Of a DNA stretch of 8,135 nt, positions 1 to 6,197 are shown one piece after another. This stretch comes from Treponema sp. (GTDB taxonomy: Bacteria; Spirochaetota; Spirochaetia; Treponematales; Breznakiellaceae). The DNA lies in contig JAITEW010000066.1 in the NCBI GenBank assembly GCA_031281855.1, forward strand, positions 1-8,135. Reading direction: 5' to 3'. The position numbers were made by a program, and so were the translations under genes. A model generated the notes under the pieces. It made no database searches, was not told where the DNA came from, and saw only the letters and a program-made list of their open reading frames with translations. How positions within the stretch are numbered: position 1 is the stretch's first letter; each line of letters starts with the position of its first letter.

Positions 1-1215
1 CAGCTTTTTCAGACCTGTTTCCGTTCCATCTTCCGCAACCGGTTACGGAGCTTCCTCACCTCTCTGGGTATAATCATCGGCGTAGGCTCGGTGATCATCA
101 TGATGGCTGTAGGCGAAGGGGCCCAAAAAGCCATTGAGGACCGCATAACGCCTATGGGGACCAACCTCCTCCAGATCATGCCCAGGCGGATGATGGCGCG
201 GATGGCGCCGGGACAGAGCGCCGGGACCTTTGCAAGACCGAACCGGCTTACCAAAGCCGACGCGGAAAAGGTCAAGGCCGAGGCAAGCTACGCCCTGGCG
301 GTTTCCGGGCTTACCCAGCGGTCCTATACCGTCTCGGGCGGTGGGAACAGTTGGTCCGTCCAGGTCCAGGGGGTGGAACCGGGCTACTTTGTCATCAGGG
401 GATGGGACATCGCGGGGGGGATCTTCTTTGACGAAGAGGACCTGACCGGCCGGAACCGGGTGGCGGTCCTGGGGGCCACCACCGTGTCCCAGCTTTTCGG
501 CGAAGCGGACCCCATAGGCCAGCAGGTCCGCATCGGGAACAATAACTTCACCGTCATCGGCATATTGGCCAAAAAAGGCGCAGGCGGGAACGGCCAGGAT
601 CAGGACGATATCATCATGGTCCCCCTGGACACGGCTCTGACGAGGCTTGCCAATTCGAATAACATCAGCAACATCGTCATGAGCGTGGTGAGCAAACAGT
701 ACATGGAGGCGGCTCAGCAGGAAACAGAAAAGATCCTCCGGGAAGCCCACAAGCTCTCCGACGCCGACACGGCGGACTTTGAAATCATGAATAGCGCGGA
801 TCTTATCGACATGGCTTCCGAAACATCCAGGAGCCTTACCATACTGCTGGCCGCCATTGCCGGGGTTTCCCTGATAGTAGGGGGCATCGGGATCATGAAC
901 ATCATGCTGGTATCGGTCACTGAACGCACCAGGGAGATCGGCATCCGCATGTCCGTAGGGGCCCGTAAGCGGGACATTCTTTTCCAGTTCCTTGCGGAAT
1001 CGGTGATTTTAAGCCTCCTTGGGGGCTTAATCGGCATCGCCATGGCGGCGGCGGTTTGCAGGGTTCTGAGGGTCTTTGCGGTCCCTACGGCCATAAACCC
1101 CCTTATTGTGATAGCCGCTGCGGTATTCGCCGCACTGGTGGGGATCTTCTTCGGCTTTTACCCTGCCCGCAAAGCCGCGGCCCTTTATCCTATAGACGCG
1201 TTGAGGTACGAATGA
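1..1215 (+). CDS. MacB/FtsX-type ABC transporter permease (5' end cut by window edge)
   Basis: Inner-membrane permease of a MacB-type export pump. It would work with a separate ABC ATPase, a periplasmic adaptor and an outer-membrane channel. The frame is open from base 1. The first residues (FRNRLRSFLTSLGIIIGVGS) match the start of the MacB membrane domain, so probably only a few codons are missing. No ATPase domain is present, so this is a split permease rather than a fused MacB. One membrane segment lies at about residues 17-38 of the visible part. A large periplasmic domain follows (about 40-275), then three C-terminal membrane segments at about 278-303, 326-355 and 366-388. The FtsX-type loop TERTREIGIRMSVGA and the ending PIDALRYE are classic for the family. 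The GTG at 91 lies inside the first membrane segment and is not the start. The stop overlaps the next gene's start. The family is clear; the substrate cannot be read from sequence. Confidence 0.93.
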   Translation, partial: QLFQTCFRSIFRNRLRSFLTSLGIIIGVGSVIIMMAVGEGAQKAIEDRITPMGTNLLQIMPRRMMARMAPGQSAGTFARPNRLTKADAEKVKAEASYALAVSGLTQRSYTVSGGGNSWSVQVQGVEPGYFVIRGWDIAGGIFFDEEDLTGRNRVAVLGATTVSQLFGEADPIGQQVRIGNNNFTVIGILAKKGAGGNGQDQDDIIMVPLDTALTRLANSNNISNIVMSVVSKQYMEAAQQETEKILREAHKLSDADTADFEIMNSADLIDMASETSRSLTILLAAIAGVSLIVGGIGIMNIMLVSVTERTREIGIRMSVGARKRDILFQFLAESVILSLLGGLIGIAMAAAVCRVLRVFAVPTAINPLIVIAAAVFAALVGIFFGFYPARKAAALYPIDALRYE

Positions 1216-2576
1216 TGCGGGTAATCAAAAAAATTATGTTTCTGTTGATAACCCTGGCGGCGCTGGTTCCGGCTTTGGCTCACGCCGAAACCCTCAGTTT
1301 GGAACAGGCCAGGGAACTGGCGCTGGCAAATTCCCAGAGCCTTAAAAAACACAACCTTTCGGTACAGAGCGGCGTTCTTGATGAAAAGACCCAGGCCTAC
1401 GCCGGCCTGCCTTCACTCTCCCTTGGAGCTTCCGCGTCGGCGACGCTGTGGACCAATAACGGGGTTCCTGAAAATCTTTTTAAGGATACCTTCGGCGCCA
1501 GCGCCAGCGCCGGGGTTTCCCAGAAACTCTGGGACGGGGGGAAAAACTCCATCCTCAAGTCCATCGGTTCCCTCTCTACCGCTGTTGCAAGGCAGAACGC
1601 ACTGGCCGAATACTACACTGTTCTGGAATCGGCGGACGCGGCTTATTACGCGGTCCTTGAAGCGGCCGCCGCCCTGGAGGCGGCGGAGAGCTCCCTGGAG
1701 ACCGCTGCTTTAAGCCTTTCCATGGCGGAGATACGGAGGGAGAGTGGCATGCTGAGCGACGCCGATTACCTCCAGGCTCTGGCGGAAAAGGAAAGCCGGG
1801 AAACAGCCCGCAGCCAGGCCAGGCGGGATCTCGCCCTGGGCAGGCTCAGACTAAAAAACCTGACGGGCCTTGCGGAGACCCCGGAACTTGAACCTGTGGA
1901 TTTCGCTGCCATGGAACCCCTTATCAGGACCCTGGCGGCAATGGACGATCCGGGCCTGGACCGGCTCTATGGCGCCCTGAAGAAGCAGATTGAGGTCCGG
2001 AACCCGGCGCTGGCCAAAGCGGGGCTCAACTCGGCGATAGCCGAAAAAAACCTGAGCCTCGCGGCCAGGGACTATTCCCCCACCCTCAGCGCCTCGCTTT
2101 CCACAGGGCTCAACTATTCCGTCTCCGGCGGCCTTGAGCCTTCCGCGGGGCGGCTTTCCCTGAGCGGCTCCATACCCCTGGACTTCTGGGTTACTGCCGC
2201 TAACGTGGAAAAACGAAAACTGGCCAGCGAACAGGCAGCCCTGGATTTGCGGACCGCCGGGGAATCCCTGGACACGGAAATCCAGACCGGTCTCCTTAAC
2301 CTTGTTTCCCAGGCCGGCCAGGTTCTTTCTTCCGGCAGGGCACTGGATTACGCCGGGAAACATTTCGAGTACGTGCTGGAACTCTACGAGCTTTCCCGGA
2401 ATTCCCTTTCGGAACTCTCGGACGCCGAAGCCCTGGTGCGGTCCAACAGGAACCAGCTTATCCGCTCCCAGTACGCCTTTCTTTCGGGACTTTCGGCTTT
2501 GAGAACCCTGGGGGTTTTTGAATCAGAAGATGAAATCGCGGCGCTGGTACGGGCCGCCCTGGGGGAGGTAGAATGA
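1212..2576 (+). CDS. TolC-type outer-membrane efflux protein
   Basis: Outer-membrane channel of a tripartite export system, 454 residues, within the normal TolC-family range. Residues 1-25 form a signal peptide: a basic start (MMRVIKK), a hydrophobic core and a likely cleavage after ALAHA. The mature protein begins ETLSLEQARELALANSQ, the usual opening of the outer-membrane efflux repeat. Two such repeats fit at about 28-215 and 255-450. Both are rich in alanine-heavy helices that would form the periplasmic tunnel, and the glycine/serine-rich strands (for example LSLGASASATL) fit the barrel. The start is one of two adjacent ATGs, 1212 or 1215. GAGG at 1203-1206 is 5 bases from the first and 8 from the second, so 1215 is also possible. 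The ATGA overlap with the permease indicates translational coupling and a shared transport job. The cargo is unknown. Confidence 0.92.
   Translation: MMRVIKKIMFLLITLAALVPALAHAETLSLEQARELALANSQSLKKHNLSVQSGVLDEKTQAYAGLPSLSLGASASATLWTNNGVPENLFKDTFGASASAGVSQKLWDGGKNSILKSIGSLSTAVARQNALAEYYTVLESADAAYYAVLEAAAALEAAESSLETAALSLSMAEIRRESGMLSDADYLQALAEKESRETARSQARRDLALGRLRLKNLTGLAETPELEPVDFAAMEPLIRTLAAMDDPGLDRLYGALKKQIEVRNPALAKAGLNSAIAEKNLSLAARDYSPTLSASLSTGLNYSVSGGLEPSAGRLSLSGSIPLDFWVTAANVEKRKLASEQAALDLRTAGESLDTEIQTGLLNLVSQAGQVLSSGRALDYAGKHFEYVLELYELSRNSLSELSDAEALVRSNRNQLIRSQYAFLSGLSALRTLGVFESEDEIAALVRAALGEVE
2564..2568 (+). promoter_or_regulatory. Ribosome binding site of the histidine kinase gene
   Basis: GGAGG lies within the last codons of the TolC-type gene, 12 bases before the ATG at 2581. 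The spacing is somewhat long. An ATG at 2573 is nearer, but it reaches a stop after three codons, so 2581 is the start. Confidence 0.55.
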
Positions 2577-2580
2577 AGCT

Positions 2581-3978
2581 ATGAAAAGGCCTGTTGGAAT
2601 TTCATCCTGGATAGCCGCTTTTACGGTCTGGATTCTCCTCTCGGCCCTGGTGATCTTCACGCTCGCCAATTTCCTCGACCGCGCGAGGCTCATCAGGGAC
2701 AATGACAACGAAGGCATCCTCAACACCCTGCTTACCATTTCCAGGGATTACGATGATTTCGGATTAGCCATAAACTCCAGCAGCATTCTGCGGGAACGAA
2801 TCACGGGCTTCGCGGTTTACGATACCGACCTGCTCGCCCTGTTCCGCTGGGGAGAGACGCCGGCTGTGTTCGACGAAAGCCTTTTGGGCCGCGAAACAGC
2901 GGTAAACCGGAATAACCGTTTCGTTATTTTGGATCGTAAAAAACACTCGGTAAAATTCGTGTTCCATACAGGACGCATGGCCCCGGGGGGGCCGTCTCCG
3001 CAGATGATTCCCGCTCCCCAGCCCCGGGGGCCCCCGGGGCCGCCTGGATTGGAACCGGGCCCTCAGGCTACGGTAAGTCCCGGAGAACCCGAAGAAAACA
3101 ACCAGCGCCGCGCCGCAAGCCGCCAGAACTCCTGGGGTTTTTATAATTCCATGATAATGGGGAAGTATTATTATATTGACATCGCCCATCCGGCGTACTG
3201 GCGAACCCAGGCCCTGACGATGGTCTTTGGGCCTTTGTGCATTGTCGTGTTCCTTATACTGGTACTTTACATCAGGAACCTCTATATACGGAACAGGGAA
3301 TACCGGGAACGGATCGAAGCCCAAAAAAACCTTGTGGTCCTCGGGACCGCGGCCAGCACCCTTGCGCATGAGATAAAAAACCCGCTTCTGTCGATACGCC
3401 TGCAAACCGGCATCCTCGACAAGCTGTATTCCAGCAAAGGGCGCGAAGAGCTGGCTATTATAAACGAGGAAGTAGACCGCCTTTCGGCCCTGACCTACAG
3501 GGTCAACGATTATCTCAGGGAAGGAAAAGGAAACCCGGCGCCTGTAAACCTGTACGATCTTATTGCCGATACCGGCGCCAGGCTCTGCAGCAGGGACATC
3601 ATTTTGAATTCATCCGTAAAAGACGGGATAGTATTTGCCGATCCCGACAGGCTCCGTTCGGTTTTTGAAAACCTCATACGGAACGCCCTTGAAAGCGGAG
3701 GCGATCCCCGGGAAGTGGGAGTTTCCATAACCCGGTCCGGAGGCGTCCTGACAGCAACGGTATACGACCGCGGAAACGGCGTTGCCGAAGGGGACCTGGG
3801 ACGCATATTCGATCCTTTCTTTACCCGCAAGAGCGCCGGTACGGGAATCGGCCTTTCAATATGCAAACGGTTTACCGAAGCCGCAGGGGGTTCTGTTACC
3901 ATAGAAAACCGTGAAGGATGCGGCGCTGAGGCGAAAGTCATCCTTCCTGAATATACCGCCCAGGGAACTCAGGAGTAA
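2581..3978 (+). CDS. Membrane sensor histidine kinase (NtrB/AtoS/ZraS-like)
   Basis: Sensor kinase of 465 residues that would autophosphorylate and pass phosphate to the next gene's product. Membrane segments lie at about residues 10-31 and 211-231, enclosing an extracytoplasmic sensor region. There is no recognisable HAMP or PAS domain; a short linker leads straight to the phospho-acceptor H-box (LAHEIKNPL, His263). The ATP-binding domain has an N-box (NLIRNALES, Asn368), G1 (DRGNG, 396-400), F-box (FDPFF, 410-414) and G2 (GTGIGLSI, 420-427), so all catalytic motifs are intact. The HEIKNP form is typical of kinases paired with sigma-54 activators. The odd part is a proline/glycine-rich stretch at about 134-170, with GPPGPPG, just before the second membrane segment. 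Gaps to both neighbours are 4 bases, indicating co-transcription. The signal sensed cannot be deduced. Confidence 0.93.
   Translation: MKRPVGISSWIAAFTVWILLSALVIFTLANFLDRARLIRDNDNEGILNTLLTISRDYDDFGLAINSSSILRERITGFAVYDTDLLALFRWGETPAVFDESLLGRETAVNRNNRFVILDRKKHSVKFVFHTGRMAPGGPSPQMIPAPQPRGPPGPPGLEPGPQATVSPGEPEENNQRRAASRQNSWGFYNSMIMGKYYYIDIAHPAYWRTQALTMVFGPLCIVVFLILVLYIRNLYIRNREYRERIEAQKNLVVLGTAASTLAHEIKNPLLSIRLQTGILDKLYSSKGREELAIINEEVDRLSALTYRVNDYLREGKGNPAPVNLYDLIADTGARLCSRDIILNSSVKDGIVFADPDRLRSVFENLIRNALESGGDPREVGVSITRSGGVLTATVYDRGNGVAEGDLGRIFDPFFTRKSAGTGIGLSICKRFTEAAGGSVTIENREGCGAEAKVILPEYTAQGTQE
2979..2993. repeat. GC-only inverted repeat with G7 run
   Basis: GGCCCC (2979-2984) and GGGGCC (2988-2993) are perfect inverted copies around a 3-base GGG loop. 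The G run at 2985-2991 is seven bases long. It lies inside the kinase gene at the start of the proline-rich stretch. Confidence 0.7.
3021..3040. repeat. 20-bp perfect GC-only palindrome
   Basis: The twenty bases GCCCCGGGGGCCCCCGGGGC equal their own reverse complement. They encode part of the proline-rich stretch (RGPPGP) of the kinase sensor region. The first ten bases also occur as a direct copy at 2980-2989, 41 bp upstream. RNA or single-stranded DNA here could form a very stable hairpin. Confidence 0.9.
3971..3975 (+). promoter_or_regulatory. Ribosome binding site of the sigma-54 regulator gene
   Basis: AGGAG lies 7 bases before the ATG at 3983 and overlaps the end of the kinase gene. It supports the 3983 start, because the receiver domain begins immediately after it (MRVLIVDDE). 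The frame is open further upstream, but that part only overlaps the kinase C-terminus. Confidence 0.85.
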
Positions 3979-3982
3979 AAAC

Positions 3983-5365
3983 ATGAGAGTGCTGATTGTT
4001 GACGATGAAAAAAACATAAGGGAATCGCTGAAAAAATACCTCGGCCTGGAAAATATTGATTCCGAAGGGGCCGAAAGCGCCGAAGAAGCCCTGGAGTACC
4101 TTGAACGCGAGAGCTTTGAAGCCATAGTCCTGGATTTAAAGCTCCCTGGCATGGACGGCCAGGAATGTCTGGAAAAAATTCAGCAGCGCGGTATCCTTGC
4201 CCCGGTTATCATGATATCCGCACACGGCCAAATACCGGACGCCGTAGGGGCCTTAAAATCCGGCGCCAGGGATTATCTGGTAAAACCCTTTGATCCCGCT
4301 GAGCTTATTATAAAGATAAGGTCCCTGGTGGAAGACCGCCGCAGGGAAAACACCCTGGAAGCCGAAAAACGCACGGCAGGAACAGACAACGCCTTGATCG
4401 GTAAAACCCCGGTTATGAAGCGCCTTTCTGAGCAGATAGGAAAAATCGCCGCTACTGACGTAACCGTTCTTATTACAGGCGAAAGCGGGACCGGCAAGGA
4501 AGTGGCGGCCAGGGAAATTCATTCCCTGAGCCTCTGGAAAGGGGAGCCTTTTGTGGCGGTAAACATAGGGGGGGTCCATGAAGGGCTCATGGAAAGCGAA
4601 CTGTTCGGCCACGAAAAGGGAAGCTTTACCGGCGCCGCTGCCCGCAAGCAGGGCCTGTTTGAACTGGCAGGAAGGGGGACCATTTTCCTGGACGAAATAG
4701 GAGAGATGCCTATGGCCCTCCAGGTAAAGCTCCTCAGGGTTCTTCAGGAAAAAAAGGTCCGCCGCCTTGGGGGAAACAGCGACATCCCCATTAACGCCAG
4801 GATCATCTCGGCTACTAACAGGGATCTCGAGGTCCTGATAAAAGAAGGCCGCTTTAGGGAGGATCTTTATTACCGGCTCAATGTCTTCCGCATCAGCCTC
4901 CCGCCTCTAAGGGAGCGGAAAGAGGATATCCCGGGCCTTGCGGACTACCTTCTTAACCGCCTGTGCGCCAGGATGGGCCGTCCCAAGCCCGAACTGTCCC
5001 AGGATGTACTGGACAAGCTTACATCATACGCGTTTCCCGGAAATGTAAGGGAACTCGAAAACATCCTGGAACGGGCCCTTATTTACTGCGGAGGGAGCGT
5101 TATAAGGGAAGAAGACATCGATCTCCACAGGGCTCCGGGGGCATTGACGGAAACCGGGCCTTCTCAGGCCGTCTTGAGCGGGCAGTTTTCTGAAACGAAA
5201 ACCTGTTCCGCGCCTCTCTCAAAACCCCTCTCAATGGAAGACATCGAAAGGAAGGCCATACTTGAGTGCCTGGCGCGGTGTAACGGGAACCGGACCAGGG
5301 CCGCCGAGATGCTGGGCCTGAGCCGCAAAACCATACTCAACAAACTCCGTTCCTACGGCCTATAG
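3983..5365 (+). CDS. NtrC-family sigma-54-dependent response regulator
   Basis: Transcription activator of 460 residues, the partner of the adjacent kinase. The receiver domain (about 1-118) has the acidic pair Asp7/Asp8, phospho-acceptor Asp51, switch residue Ser79 and Lys101. The AAA+ domain (about 138-380) has Walker A GESGTGKE (166-173), Walker B FLDEIGE (Asp237, Glu238), sensor I Asn279, arginine-finger candidates Arg292 and Arg298 in FREDLYYRL, and sensor II Arg356 in NVRELEN. The sigma-54 contact loop reads GSFTGA (213-218) rather than the usual GAFTGA; the key Phe and Thr are kept. A low-complexity linker (about 384-416) joins a Fis-type helix-turn-helix (about 420-458) ending ILNKLRSYGL. 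Domain order and length are those of AtoC/ZraR proteins. Its place in the operon suggests it controls the efflux genes, but I found no sigma-54 -24/-12 promoter inside the window; the operon promoter lies off the left edge. Confidence 0.95.
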   Translation: MRVLIVDDEKNIRESLKKYLGLENIDSEGAESAEEALEYLERESFEAIVLDLKLPGMDGQECLEKIQQRGILAPVIMISAHGQIPDAVGALKSGARDYLVKPFDPAELIIKIRSLVEDRRRENTLEAEKRTAGTDNALIGKTPVMKRLSEQIGKIAATDVTVLITGESGTGKEVAAREIHSLSLWKGEPFVAVNIGGVHEGLMESELFGHEKGSFTGAAARKQGLFELAGRGTIFLDEIGEMPMALQVKLLRVLQEKKVRRLGGNSDIPINARIISATNRDLEVLIKEGRFREDLYYRLNVFRISLPPLRERKEDIPGLADYLLNRLCARMGRPKPELSQDVLDKLTSYAFPGNVRELENILERALIYCGGSVIREEDIDLHRAPGALTETGPSQAVLSGQFSETKTCSAPLSKPLSMEDIERKAILECLARCNGNRTRAAEMLGLSRKTILNKLRSYGL

Positions 5366-5389
5366 CGTATGCCCATTTATCCCTGACTG

Positions 5390-5398
5390 TGCTATACT
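5390..5398 (+). promoter_or_regulatory. Extended -10 promoter element before the RsmE-type gene
   Basis: TGCTATACT matches the extended -10 form TGnTATAAT closely. It lies in the only gap (39 bases) between the regulator gene and the methyltransferase gene. No convincing -35 box is seen 17 bases upstream, which an extended -10 can tolerate. The expected transcription start, about 7 bases downstream, falls at or next to the GTG start at 5405, implying a leaderless message. Confidence 0.5.
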
Positions 5399-5404
5399 CG
5401 TACT

Positions 5405-6184
5405 GTGAACATCATCCTCTTTGAACCCCACGAAATGGGCAAGCCCCTTGGGAGGCGGGATGAACGGACCATCCATCTCCTCAAAGTGCTGCACAAAAAA
5501 GCCGGGGACCGTTTTGAGGCAGGTATACTCGGGGGAAACCGCGGAACCGGCATTATCGAGACGGTGCGGCTTGACGGCTCCATACTCTATACCCTGGATC
5601 TTAAAACCCCCCCCCCTCCCAGGTATCCGGTGCGGCTGGTTGTCGGTTTTCCCAGGCCCATACAGATACGGCGCATACTGAGGGATCTTTCCAATCTCGG
5701 GCTTGAGGCGGTGGACTTTATCGGGACGGATTTGGGGGAAAAAAGCTACCGGGATACACGGCTCTTTTCTGACGGCGGCGCGAGGGCGGCGCTCATCGAA
5801 GGGGCGGTTCAGGCCAGAGACACCAGGGTCCCGCTGCTTTCAGCCTATGAGAGCCTTGAGGAATGGCTGGGGGAACGTCCATGGGACAAGCCCACAGACA
5901 AGTCTGCGGACAAACACGCAGGCCATTTCCGGCAGCGCATGAGCCCCCTGCTTATCGCTGCGGACAATGTCCGGCCAGAAGGGAGCCTGGCAAACTTAAA
6001 CGCCCTGGGACAGAGCATAGTGCTGGCAGTGGGCTCCGAACGGGGCTGGTCCGACGCTGAACGGGACAAGCTTGAAGCCGCCGGGTTCCTGCGGCTTTCC
6101 ATGGGTGACAGGGCCCTGCGTACCGAAACCGCCTGCACAGCGGCGGCAATTCTGGGGCTGGAAAAAACCGGCTTTCTGGGTTAA
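5405..6184 (+). CDS. rsmE: RsmE-family 16S rRNA (uracil-1498-N3) methyltransferase, divergent
   Basis: Cytoplasmic SPOUT-class RNA methyltransferase. RsmE methylates N3 of U1498 in 16S rRNA using S-adenosylmethionine. The product has 259 residues, slightly longer than usual. The N-terminal PUA-like part is about 1-70 and the knotted methyltransferase part about 75-255. The C-terminal signature is clear: LAVGSERGWSDAERDKLEAA, then ALRTETACTAAAIL (237-250), corresponding to the family's GPEGG-W and LRTETA motifs. GPEGG has become GSERG, so the SAM-site loop is divergent. The GTG start follows a -10 element by 6 bases and has no ribosome binding site; an in-frame TGA at 5384-5386 rules out an ATG further upstream. 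A C10 run encodes TPPPP (68-72), and a 12-bp tandem repeat encodes an insertion at 161-172. The downstream gene follows after 13 bases. The family is secure; the exact target base is inferred. Confidence 0.87.
   Translation: MNIILFEPHEMGKPLGRRDERTIHLLKVLHKKAGDRFEAGILGGNRGTGIIETVRLDGSILYTLDLKTPPPPRYPVRLVVGFPRPIQIRRILRDLSNLGLEAVDFIGTDLGEKSYRDTRLFSDGGARAALIEGAVQARDTRVPLLSAYESLEEWLGERPWDKPTDKSADKHAGHFRQRMSPLLIAADNVRPEGSLANLNALGQSIVLAVGSERGWSDAERDKLEAAGFLRLSMGDRALRTETACTAAAILGLEKTGFLG
5607..5616. repeat. Intragenic C10 homopolymer tract
   Basis: Ten consecutive C residues follow AAAA and precede TCCC. They encode prolines at the junction of the two domains of the RsmE-type protein. It is the longest G/C homopolymer in the window; the others reach 7 (414-420, 2985-2991, 4568-4574). 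Confidence 0.9.
5885..5920 (+). repeat. Three-copy 12-bp tandem repeat in the RsmE-type gene
   Basis: Three units, gacaagcccaca, gacaagtctgcg and gacaaacacgca, run head to tail and encode DKPT-DKSA-DKHA (residues 161-172). The units are diverged but share the GACAA start. The encoded stretch is hydrophilic and precedes the conserved SPLLIAADN strand, so it is probably a surface loop. Confidence 0.65.
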
Positions 6185-6187
6185 AAC

Positions 6188-6191
6188 GGAG
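6188..6191 (+). promoter_or_regulatory. Ribosome binding site of the metalloprotease-like gene
   Basis: GGAG lies 6 bases before the ATG at 6198. It supports that start over the longer open frame, which reaches back into the methyltransferase gene. Its presence contrasts with the missing site upstream of the GTG at 5405. Confidence 0.75.
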
Positions 6192-6197
6192 ACAGCT

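Noticed and set aside
414..420. G7 run in the permease gene, and a similar run at 4568-4574 in the regulator gene, as phase-variation tracts
   Set aside because: Seven bases is short for slippage, and both runs encode ordinary glycine pairs in conserved genes.
43..750. 235-codon open frame on the - strand opposite the permease gene
   Set aside because: It lies wholly opposite a clear MacB-type gene, has no recognisable motif, and has a composition typical of the reverse complement of GC-rich coding DNA.
1056..1211. Upstream extension of the TolC-type gene inside the permease gene
   Set aside because: The signal peptide begins exactly at the ATGATG at 1212-1217, and the extension lies entirely over conserved permease sequence.
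1851..2363. 170-codon open frame on the - strand opposite the TolC-type gene
   Set aside because: A shadow of the sense gene: no ribosome binding site, no domain, and the sense strand has a signal peptide and family motifs.
2764..3405. 213-codon open frame on the - strand opposite the kinase gene
   Set aside because: No recognisable domain. It crosses the GC palindromes, and the sense frame has all kinase motifs.
6072..6197. Upstream extension of the metalloprotease-like gene into the methyltransferase gene
   Set aside because: GGAG is correctly placed before the ATG at 6198, and the extension overlaps the conserved LRTETA end of the methyltransferase.
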